Assembly: GCA_024636575.1 (NCBI GenBank) | Contig: JAGXGU010000144.1 | Location: 1-5,933, forward strand | Length of the DNA: 5,933 nt | Reading direction: 5' to 3' | DNA from: Altererythrobacter sp. | GTDB taxonomy: Bacteria > Pseudomonadota > Alphaproteobacteria > Sphingomonadales > Sphingomonadaceae | In this document: piece by piece, positions 1 to 5,604 of the stretch | How positions within the stretch are numbered: position 1 is the stretch's first letter | Layout of the letters: the number at the start of each line of letters is the position of its first letter | Notes under the pieces: generated by a model | The model's input: only the letters and a program-made list of their open reading frames with translations | What the model was told of the DNA's origin: nothing | Database searches by the model: none | Made by a program: the position numbers and the translations under genes

Positions 1-1031
1 CGCATGGCCTGCGGGACAGCGGCAATCGAATCGTCGGCCATGGACGATACGAAAGGAATGATCATCACCCCCATCACCAGGCCGGCGGCCAGCGCACTTT
101 CGCTGGACGCATTGCTGATCCCGATGGCCTGGGCCCAATCGCGGACTGCCGGAGCGACGGTCAACGCCGCGAAATATCCATAAACCACGGTGGGAACCCC
201 GGCGAGAATTTCCAGCGCAGGCTTGATCCACGCCCGCATCCGTGGATCGGCATATTGGGTCAGGTAAATCGCGCTCATCAACCCTAGCGGGATGGCAACG
301 ATCATCGCGATGATTGCGCCAATATAGATCGTGCCCCAGAACAGCGGAATTGCGCCGTAACGCGAACCATCGGGATTATCCGGATTGCTCATCGGGTCCG
401 GCCCCCATTGGGTGCCGAACAGGAAATCGATCGGGCTGACCATGCCGAAGAAGCGGATGGTTTCGAATACCAGGCTGACCACGATTCCCAGGGTTGTCAG
501 GATCGCCACCAGCGATGCCAGCAGCAGGATAATCATCACCGCCCGTTCCACCCGGTTTCGTGCGGTGAAATCAGGTTTGACCCGCAGGAACGACCAGGCA
601 CCGGTCAGGAACGCGATAACCAATGTGCTAAGCACACCGATGATATTGTATTTCGATATTGCCGCGCGATACGGTTCGACCAGTGCGGCAGCCTCTGCAT
701 TAAACACAGCCCTTGCACTGCCGCCTGCGACAGCGCGGGCTTCGCTCATGATCGAATCCCGCTGGAATCCGAAGGCCGGTAAATCCGCCGCAGCCGGTGA
801 CGCCAATACCGATTGGGTCACCAATTGCGGCGAAATTACCGACCAAAGGGCGATGAACATCATCACCGGGATCACGATCCACAGCGCAACATACCAAGCG
901 TGGTAATTGGGCAGGGCAGCAATCCTGCCATTTACTGCGTCCCGTTTGAAAGCCCAGGCCCGGGCGCGGGCGGCAAGCCACCCGGCCAGGCCCAGGCCCA
1001 AAGCCAAAACGAGTAAAATGACAGGAGACAT
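1..1031 (-). CDS. pstC: Phosphate ABC transporter permease PstC, 3' end cut by window edge
   Basis: This is one of the two inner-membrane channel subunits of the high-affinity phosphate importer PstSCAB. The 343 visible residues begin MSPVILLVLALGLGL. Hydrophobic segments lie at about 3-20, 46-66, 129-149, 165-190, 229-257, 272-294 and 313-331. The LAGVPTVVYGYF stretch (277-288) is typical of PstC. Residues 1 to about 200 form the long N-terminal extension seen in many alphaproteobacterial PstC proteins, with a periplasmic loop at about 70-128. The frame leaves the window at AAVPQAM, just as the cytoplasmic loop that contacts the PstB ATPase begins, so roughly the last quarter is missing. The start is 11 nt after the pstS stop with a Shine-Dalgarno sequence overlapping that stop, which indicates one transcript and coupled translation. 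I am sure of the family; the missing C-terminus was not seen. Confidence 0.93.
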   Translation of the reverse strand, partial: MSPVILLVLALGLGLAGWLAARARAWAFKRDAVNGRIAALPNYHAWYVALWIVIPVMMFIALWSVISPQLVTQSVLASPAAADLPAFGFQRDSIMSEARAVAGGSARAVFNAEAAALVEPYRAAISKYNIIGVLSTLVIAFLTGAWSFLRVKPDFTARNRVERAVMIILLLASLVAILTTLGIVVSLVFETIRFFGMVSPIDFLFGTQWGPDPMSNPDNPDGSRYGAIPLFWGTIYIGAIIAMIVAIPLGLMSAIYLTQYADPRMRAWIKPALEILAGVPTVVYGYFAALTVAPAVRDWAQAIGISNASSESALAAGLVMGVMIIPFVSSMADDSIAAVPQAM

Positions 1032-1040
1032 TCGGTCAGA

Positions 1041-1044
1041 CCTT
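1041..1044 (-). promoter_or_regulatory. Ribosome binding site of pstC overlapping the pstS stop codon
   Basis: The minus strand reads AAGTAAGGTCTGACCGAATG. The AAGG core overlaps the pstS TAA stop (1043-1045) and stands 9 nt before the pstC ATG. This supports the chosen pstC start and suggests that ribosomes finishing pstS help initiation on pstC. Confidence 0.6.
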
Positions 1045-2086
1045 ACTTCAGGTCACTGCCGTTAATGGTAGTGAACTCTGTCGCCACCTTGGCATTGGCG
1101 GCCCTGACATCATCAGGCGAAGCAATCAGTCCGATTTTAGCCAGCGGACCATCCTTAGACCAGTTCTTGGCCCATTCAGCCAGATATTCCGGCAGACCGG
1201 GAATGGCATTCAAATGCGCCTTCTTGGCATAGACGAACATTGCCCGCGCGCCAGGATAGGCAAAGGTCGAGATATTTTCATAGGTCGGTTCGACCCCGTT
1301 CATCGGCAGCCCCTGCACCTTGTCCTGGTTTTCCTCGAGATAGGAATAACCAAACACCCCTACTGCCTTTGGATTATTGCCGATTTTCTGGACAATCAGA
1401 TTGTCCTGTTCGCCCTGATCCACATAGGCACCATCGGAACGGACTTCGGTGCAGATCTGCGCATGACGGTCCTTGTCGCTATCTTTCAGCGCTTTCATCT
1501 CCGGATTGCTGTCGCAACCTACTTCAAGGATCAGTTCCTTCAATGAATCGCGCGTGCCGGATGTTGACGGGGGGCCATAAACCAGGATTGGCTCGCTTGG
1601 CAGCGAAGGGTCCACGTCCGACCACAATTTGGCGGTCTGTTCCTTGCCATACGGCTTGGCCGCAATGGCTGCATAAACCATTGCCGGGGTCAGGTTCATC
1701 GTGATCCCGCCTTGGGCGGAAGCGAATGCGATCCCGTCCATCCCAATCTGCAATTCGATGATTTCGGTCACGCCGTTGGCTGCGCAGGTTTCAAATTCAG
1801 CTTTCTTCATCCGGCGCGAAGCATTGGCTATATCGGGCGTATTGGCGCCTACTCCCGAGCAGAACAGCTTAATCCCGCCGCCAGTGCCGGTCGATTCGAT
1901 GATCGGCGATTTCATGCCTGGATTTGATCGGGTGAATGTTTCGGCAACTCTCGTGGCGAAAGGATAAACGGTGGACGATCCGACAGCGCGAATCGAATCG
2001 CGGGTGGTGTCGCTGCCGCCGCCGCACGCGGCGAGCAGAGTGACGGTTGCCAGTGCGGGCAGTGCAAAGATGGTTTTTAATGTCAT
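1043..2086 (-). CDS. pstS: Phosphate-binding lipoprotein PstS of the Pst ABC transporter
   Basis: PstS captures inorganic phosphate in the periplasm and delivers it to the PstC/PstA channel. The protein is 347 aa. It opens with MTLKTIFALPALATVTLLAAC, a short charged start and hydrophobic core ending in a lipobox (LLAAC, acylated Cys21), so it is predicted to be a lipoprotein; E. coli PstS is soluble. The mature part carries the family's ligand-contact loops: AVGSSTVYPF (34-43), ESTGTGGGIKLF (64-75) and PPSTSGTRDSL (172-182). Four further cysteines (76, 101, 191, 212) could form disulfides. An in-frame ATG 39 nt upstream would add 13 polar residues in front of the signal peptide. I prefer 2086 because it gives a clean signal sequence and has AGGAA 6 nt ahead. 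It is preceded by a Pho box and followed 11 nt later by pstC. The family call is firm; lipidation is predicted. Confidence 0.95.
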   Translation of the reverse strand: MTLKTIFALPALATVTLLAACGGGSDTTRDSIRAVGSSTVYPFATRVAETFTRSNPGMKSPIIESTGTGGGIKLFCSGVGANTPDIANASRRMKKAEFETCAANGVTEIIELQIGMDGIAFASAQGGITMNLTPAMVYAAIAAKPYGKEQTAKLWSDVDPSLPSEPILVYGPPSTSGTRDSLKELILEVGCDSNPEMKALKDSDKDRHAQICTEVRSDGAYVDQGEQDNLIVQKIGNNPKAVGVFGYSYLEENQDKVQGLPMNGVEPTYENISTFAYPGARAMFVYAKKAHLNAIPGLPEYLAEWAKNWSKDGPLAKIGLIASPDDVRAANAKVATEFTTINGSDLK

Positions 2087-2092
2087 ATTATG

Positions 2093-2097
2093 TTCCT
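2093..2097 (-). promoter_or_regulatory. Ribosome binding site deciding the pstS start
   Basis: The minus strand reads AGGAACATAATATG, an AGGAA core 6 nt before the ATG at 2086. The alternative upstream ATG at 2125 would place this site inside the coding sequence, so the site argues for the shorter 347-residue protein. Confidence 0.65.
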
Positions 2098-2114
2098 GTT
2101 TCTGACCCCGTAGC

Positions 2115-2146
2115 TGCAAATCCACATCAAGATTTTCGCATTTGCA
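2115..2146 (-). repeat. Inverted repeat TGCAAAT/ATTTGCA in the pstS leader or promoter region
   Basis: A perfect 7-bp inverted repeat, TGCAAAT (arms 2115-2121 and 2140-2146), encloses an 18-nt loop between the Pho box and the pstS start. As RNA it would form only a weak A/U-rich stem. There is no U-tract, so it is not a terminator. One arm overlaps the best -10 candidate I can find (TATGCA, 2143-2148), so it might instead be a protein-binding site. The repeat is plainly present; any function is a guess, and a 7-bp repeat at this spacing can arise by chance. Confidence 0.3.
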
Positions 2147-2177
2147 TACGTGCCTGAACGCCGCATGTTCAACAAAT

Positions 2178-2195
2178 GTGACAAGTTCATGTCAA
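2178..2195 (-). promoter_or_regulatory. Pho box (PhoB-binding site) controlling pstSC
   Basis: The minus strand reads TTGACAT-GAAC-TTGTCAC, two 7-bp units 11 bp apart, the spacing of the PhoB half-sites in the known Pho box CTGTCAT-N4-CTGTCAY. The first unit matches the consensus at 5 of 7 positions and the second at 6 of 7. A weaker third unit, TTGAACA (2166-2172), follows one base out of phase. The box overlaps the final phoR codons and its TGA stop and ends 91 nt before the pstS ATG. A poor -10 candidate, TATGCA (2143-2148), lies downstream. PhoB-dependent promoters usually lack a normal -35 because PhoB replaces it, which fits. I infer phosphate-starvation induction of pstS and the genes after it. 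Confidence 0.65.
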
Positions 2196-3383
2196 AAAAT
2201 CCGCTTTATCAGCAAACGCCGGGATGCGAACGGTCACACAAGTTCCCTGACCAACCTCGCTGCTGATGTCGAGCCGACCGCAGTGACGTTCCACAATATG
2301 CTTCACAATTGCCAGCCCCAGACCCGTTCCGCCCGAGGCGCGGCTGCGCCCGGGGTCGGTGCGATAAAATCTGCGGGTCAGGTGCGGGATGTGTTCCGGC
2401 GCGATACCATCGCCGCGATCCTGCACGGTCAATTTCGCATCGCCATTGTCATCTTCTACCAACGAAACGGTCACATTTTCTGCCGGATCGCCATATTTGA
2501 GTGCGTTATCGACCAAATTCCGGACCAATTGCTCCAGTTGCCTGGTGTCACCCAACACTGTGATGTCCGCTGGCAGATCAGAATCGATTCGTTCAAGCCG
2601 TGCTTCGCCTGCCGCATCGCGGGTGGCGGTTTCAACCAGTTTCCTCAGTTTGACCCGCTCAGCCGGCTCGTCATATTTCTCCGCTTCGACGCGGGAAAGC
2701 GACATCAAATCGCTGACCAGGCTTTGCAGACGGTTTGCTTCGGCCAGGATTGTCTTGAGAAATTTCTTGCGGGTCGCCTCGGGAACTGCGGCCAGATCGT
2801 CGCTCAGCGTTTCGACATAACCGATGATGGACGCCAGCGGAGTGCGCAATTCATGGCTGGCATTGGCCACGAAATCAGTATGCGCCCGGCTGATCTGCGC
2901 CTCAGAAGTCTGGTTAAGCAATTCGACCACCGCAAACCGTTCGTCCATGATCTGCCGGTTCATGCGCCAGATGTCTTTGCGCCGAGCGAGATTCTGGACC
3001 AACGCGCTGCCCGGGCGATCCCGCAACATCAGGGCAATCGCTTCCGGGTGCCGGAACGCCATCCGCACATCCTGGCCGACAATGTGCGCGCCGAGCACCT
3101 TGCGGGCCGCTTCATTGGCGATGGCTACGCGGTTGCGGTCGGTCATGAGCAGCGGAGTGGCCGAATGTTCCATCAATTGGGTGATCGATGCCTGGCTGAA
3201 AGGATTTTTTTCCGGCACCGCCGTGGGCGCGGGCGGGGCACCGGTGACCAGGAACAGTGATCCGGCCCAGACGAGCGCCACGGCCAATACCAGCCAGAGA
3301 TCTATCCCGGCAAGCGCCATCGCAACACTGGTCGCCGCAGCGATGAAAAAGCCCGGCCAGGGTATAGTGCGACCTTGTTCCAT
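2187..3383 (-). CDS. phoR: Phosphate-regulon sensor histidine kinase PhoR
   Basis: PhoR is the inner-membrane kinase that phosphorylates PhoB when phosphate is scarce. The protein is 398 aa. Two membrane segments (about 10-26 and 29-47) are separated by only a few residues, so there is no periplasmic sensor domain, as in E. coli PhoR; the signal is thought to come from the Pst transporter through PhoU. A PAS-like region spans about 65-155. The dimerisation/phosphoacceptor helix carries FVANASHELRTPLASIIGY with phosphorylated His177. The ATPase domain shows the N box LVRNLVDNALKYG (287-299), G1 DRGDGI (322-327), the F box around Phe339 and G2 GGTGLGLAI (351-359). All catalytic motifs are intact. 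Starting later would remove the first membrane segment, so 3383 is favoured although no Shine-Dalgarno sequence is evident. The pst genes follow directly. No phoB is in the window; in this clade it often lies after phoU, further along the same cluster. Confidence 0.94.
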   Translation of the reverse strand: MEQGRTIPWPGFFIAAATSVAMALAGIDLWLVLAVALVWAGSLFLVTGAPPAPTAVPEKNPFSQASITQLMEHSATPLLMTDRNRVAIANEAARKVLGAHIVGQDVRMAFRHPEAIALMLRDRPGSALVQNLARRKDIWRMNRQIMDERFAVVELLNQTSEAQISRAHTDFVANASHELRTPLASIIGYVETLSDDLAAVPEATRKKFLKTILAEANRLQSLVSDLMSLSRVEAEKYDEPAERVKLRKLVETATRDAAGEARLERIDSDLPADITVLGDTRQLEQLVRNLVDNALKYGDPAENVTVSLVEDDNGDAKLTVQDRGDGIAPEHIPHLTRRFYRTDPGRSRASGGTGLGLAIVKHIVERHCGRLDISSEVGQGTCVTVRIPAFADKADFLT

Positions 3384-3535
3384 AGGCAGCGCGTTACCCG
3401 CATTGCTGACGCGCCGCCACCAAGAATTGCGCGTCGCGAAACTGCTTGATTACCGCAGAAAAGCGGGCCGACAGATACCGGAAATGTCATGGATGGTGCA
3501 GTCCGAACATTTTGCCGGGATATTGCCGCCATAAA

Positions 3536-3610
3536 TGGTGACCCCTACGGGAATCGAACCCGTGTTTCAGCCGTGAAAGGGCCGCGTCCTAACCGCTAGA
3601 CGAAGGGGCC
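3536..3610 (-). tRNA. tRNA-Glu, anticodon UUC, CCA encoded
   Basis: The 75-nt minus-strand sequence folds into a standard cloverleaf. The acceptor stem pairs GGCCCCT with AGGGGTC (one G-U pair), followed by discriminator A and a genome-encoded CCA (3536-3538). The D arm contains TCTAGCGGTTAGGA, the anticodon loop is CUUUCAC with anticodon UUC at 3575-3577, and the T arm contains ACGGGTTCGATTCCCGT with the canonical TTCGATT loop. UUC reads both glutamate codons, GAA and GAG. The gene sits between recJ and phoR on the same strand, with a promoter-like sequence upstream. I see no U-tract terminator hairpin after the CCA. Confidence 0.97.
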
Positions 3611-3653
3611 ATACCGATGGCCAAAATGATTGGAGGCCAAAGGTCAGGGCGCG

Positions 3654-3682
3654 CAATTAGGCAGGGTTGGCTTATCCGTCAA
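3654..3682 (-). promoter_or_regulatory. Probable housekeeping promoter of tRNA-Glu
   Basis: On the minus strand TTGACG (-35, 3677-3682) is followed after 17 bp by TAATTG (-10 region, 3654-3659; the frame could shift by one base). The -35 is near-perfect and the spacing ideal, while the -10 is degenerate. The next bases, CGCGCC, form a GC-rich discriminator of the kind linked to growth-rate or ppGpp control at stable-RNA promoters. Transcription would start near 3647 and give a leader of about 37 nt to be trimmed by RNase P. The site lies between the recJ stop and the tRNA, so the tRNA need not depend on recJ transcription. Confidence 0.5.
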
Positions 3683-3724
3683 GGCGAGTTTTGCCGAAAT
3701 CCAACTTATTGCCGCAATCAGGCC

Positions 3725-5524
3725 TTAATCAGCCCAAGCGGCATCCTCCAAATGGAGCTCCGCCTGGGGCCGGGATGCCCAATCGTCAATCTTGACGCGG
3801 CCTGCCAGCCATAACGACCTGCCCTTTGATCCGTGCAGTAGCGCCTGCCCCATGTCGCTGTCTGCGGCACGAAAAGCGATTGCCTTGAAGCTCTTGCCGT
3901 CCTGACCTGCGGCGATCAGCCGGACATGGTCGGTGCCCACGATATCCGCCTTCACCAGTCGCACCGGCCCCACGGCGACGCGCGGGCCGGGCCAGCCGAT
4001 CCCGAAGGGGCCTGCGCTGTCCATCATTTCGACCAGTGACGGGGTCAGCCCGCCCGGTGCAAGCGCTAGATCAAGCTGGATGATCTGCTGTGCCATCGCC
4101 AGACCAACAGCCCTCGCCAATTTCTGGTCGAGCCAATCGGCAAGGGCATCGACCTGGTTTTCATCCACTGTCAGGCCCGCCGCCATCGCATGGCCGCCGC
4201 CAGCCACCAGCAAACCCTGCTGCCGGGCGGAAATGATCGCAGCGCCCAGATCAACGCCGGAAATAGACCGGCCAGATCCCTTGCCCTGTAATTCGCCGTC
4301 CCCGTTTTCGACATCTAGCGCGATAACCAGAGTGGGTTTTCCTGTCTTTTCCTTGATCCGCCCTGCGACAATTCCGATCACGCCGGGATGCCAGCCTTTA
4401 CCGGACACGACGATGACCGAGCGGTTGTGCTGACGATCAAGCTGCTTCTCGGCGGCTTCCTGCACTTCGGCTTCGATCACGCGGCGTTCTTCGTTCAGGA
4501 TGGAAAGCTGCGCGGCGATGCTGGCGGCTTCGTCGGGATCCTCCGTCGTCAACAGCCGCACGCCCAGTGTCGATTCGCCAACCCGGCCCCCGGCATTGAT
4601 TCGCGGCCCGAGTGCAAAGCCGAGGTCACTGCAGGCGGGTGCGCGTTTTAGCCGGCTCGCGTCGATCAGCGCCGACATGCCGACATTGTCGCGCCGGGCC
4701 ATCACCTTGAGGCCCTGAGCCACGAATGCGCGGTTCAGCCCGTGCAGGGCCGCGACATCGGCCACGGTGCCCAGTGCAACCAGATCGAGCAGCGCCATCA
4801 GATTGGGCTCCTCCCGATCCTTGAAATAGCCATGACCGCGCAGCGTGCGGACAATTGCGATGCCCAGCAGGAACGCCACGCCCACCGCCGCCAAATGGCC
4901 ATGCGCGGCGCCAATGTCGCTCTCGTCCAGGCGGTTGGGGTTCACCATTGCCGCCACTTTGGGCAATTCAGGCGAGCATTTGTGGTGATCGACCACGATC
5001 ACATCGATGCCTGCGTCATGCGCCTGTGCCAGCGCATCATGCGCCATCGCGCCGCAATCGACCGTTACGATCAGGCTCGATCCTTCCTGACCAAGTTGCA
5101 CCAACGCCTTGCCGCTGGGTCCGTACCCCTCCAGCAATCGGTCCGGAATGTAATAGCGCGCATCATGGCCCAGCATCCGCAGCAGACGGATCAGCAACGC
5201 CGCGCTGGTCGCGCCGTCGACATCGTAATCCCCGTAAACAGTGGTGGTTTCGCGCCCCAGAATGGCCTGCGCAATGCGTTCGGCCGCCGCGTCCATATCC
5301 TGGAAAGCGGATGGATCGGGCAAGAAGCCGCGCAATGTCGGGGTGCGCTGCTGTTCGACATCCTCCTGCGCGACCCCGCGCGAAAGCAGCAATTGGGTGA
5401 CGATGTCGTTTTCCAGCCCGGTGGCCTCCTGCCGGACATCCATGTTTCCACCCCGCCAGTGCCAGGCTTTGCCCGACAAGGAACTGGTAACGCCGAATAC
5501 AGGGGGCTTGGTGCTGGATGACAT
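3725..5524 (-). CDS. recJ: Single-stranded-DNA-specific exonuclease RecJ
   Basis: RecJ degrades single-stranded DNA 5' to 3' in RecF-pathway recombination, mismatch repair and fork processing, using catalytic metal ions. The protein is 599 aa, near the usual size (E. coli RecJ is 577). The DHH-superfamily metal-binding motifs are intact: DYDVDG (99-104), TVDCG (154-158), VVDHH (177-181) and GTVADV (252-257). GPRINAGGRVG (306-316) follows. The DHHA1-type half has GWHPGVIGIVAGRI (377-390), GSGRSISGVDL (416-426) and GGGHAMAAG (442-450). A C-terminal OB-like domain fills about 480-599 and begins with PFGIGWPGPR (506-515). The start at 5524 keeps FGVTSSLSGKAW (10-21), a typical N-terminal signature of alphaproteobacterial RecJ. 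No Shine-Dalgarno sequence precedes it. The gene is divergent from the flavodoxin gene, and 114 bp separate its stop from the downstream tRNA. Identification is firm. Confidence 0.96.
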   Translation of the reverse strand: MSSSTKPPVFGVTSSLSGKAWHWRGGNMDVRQEATGLENDIVTQLLLSRGVAQEDVEQQRTPTLRGFLPDPSAFQDMDAAAERIAQAILGRETTTVYGDYDVDGATSAALLIRLLRMLGHDARYYIPDRLLEGYGPSGKALVQLGQEGSSLIVTVDCGAMAHDALAQAHDAGIDVIVVDHHKCSPELPKVAAMVNPNRLDESDIGAAHGHLAAVGVAFLLGIAIVRTLRGHGYFKDREEPNLMALLDLVALGTVADVAALHGLNRAFVAQGLKVMARRDNVGMSALIDASRLKRAPACSDLGFALGPRINAGGRVGESTLGVRLLTTEDPDEAASIAAQLSILNEERRVIEAEVQEAAEKQLDRQHNRSVIVVSGKGWHPGVIGIVAGRIKEKTGKPTLVIALDVENGDGELQGKGSGRSISGVDLGAAIISARQQGLLVAGGGHAMAAGLTVDENQVDALADWLDQKLARAVGLAMAQQIIQLDLALAPGGLTPSLVEMMDSAGPFGIGWPGPRVAVGPVRLVKADIVGTDHVRLIAAGQDGKSFKAIAFRAADSDMGQALLHGSKGRSLWLAGRVKIDDWASRPQAELHLEDAAWAD

Positions 5525-5532
5525 GGATCATG

Positions 5533-5538
5533 CGTATA
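5533..5538 (-). promoter_or_regulatory. Possible -10 element of recJ
   Basis: The minus strand has TATACG (4 of 6 matches to TATAAT) about 9 nt before the recJ ATG, with no convincing -35 at 16-18 bp upstream. If used, transcription would begin within a couple of bases of the start codon, which would fit the absence of a Shine-Dalgarno sequence. This is a weak call from a short motif. Confidence 0.25.
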
Positions 5539-5567
5539 GGAATCAAACTGCCCCGCAAAGTGGCCGT

Positions 5568-5598
5568 GATTGACAATCGACAGGGCTGGGCGACAATC
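5568..5598. repeat. GATTG-A-CAATC palindrome with a second GACAATC copy, possible operator
   Basis: Positions 5568-5578 form a perfect odd-centred palindrome, GATTG-A-CAATC. Its right half, GACAATC (5572-5578), recurs at 5592-5598, exactly 20 bp later and so on nearly the same face of the helix. The palindrome covers the -35 hexamer proposed for the flavodoxin gene, and the second copy covers its -10. Repressor binding here would shut that promoter. The repeats are real; a regulatory role is inferred, and short repeats of this size occur by chance. Confidence 0.35.
5570..5597 (+). promoter_or_regulatory. Possible sigma-70-type promoter of the flavodoxin gene
   Basis: A perfect TTGACA (5570-5575) is followed after 16 bp by GACAAT (5592-5597), which matches TATAAT at 4 of 6 positions. 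Transcription would start at about 5604-5605, at or next to the proposed ATG, implying a leaderless mRNA. This is consistent with the lack of a Shine-Dalgarno sequence before 5605. The -10 is weak. Confidence 0.4.
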
Positions 5599-5604
5599 AC
5601 CCAC

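Noticed and set aside
385..1016. Plus-strand frames (173, 124 and 67 codons) opposite pstC
   Set aside because: The minus-strand frame is continuous from 1031 to the window edge and gives a PstC with membrane segments and the LAGVPTVVYG motif, so the opposite frames are shadows.
2087..2125. A 13-residue N-terminal extension of PstS from the ATG at 2125
   Set aside because: It would put polar residues (MDLQLRGQKQEHN) before the signal peptide and bury the AGGAA ribosome binding site inside the gene.
2142..3260. A 372-codon open frame on the plus strand opposite phoR
   Set aside because: It is wholly antisense to an intact histidine kinase with every catalytic motif. Its translation shows no recognisable domain, and long antisense frames are expected in GC-rich coding DNA.
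3302..3532. A 76-codon minus-strand frame upstream of and overlapping phoR
   Set aside because: It overlaps the phoR start in another frame, contains no recognisable motif and starts a few bases from the tRNA end with no ribosome binding site.
3702..3724. ATTGCGGCAAT palindrome just after the recJ stop as a possible terminator
   Set aside because: The arms are only 5 bp with a single central base, too tight to fold as a hairpin, and no U-tract follows.
4742..5521. A 259-codon open frame on the plus strand opposite recJ
   Set aside because: It mirrors the codon pattern of the recJ N-terminal half, has a low-complexity composition rich in Arg, Gln and His, no domain motifs and no ribosome binding site.
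5530..5604. Upstream start at 5530 for the flavodoxin gene
   Set aside because: It adds 25 residues ahead of the first beta strand, which is unusual for the fold, has no ribosome binding site and begins 6 nt from the opposing recJ start.
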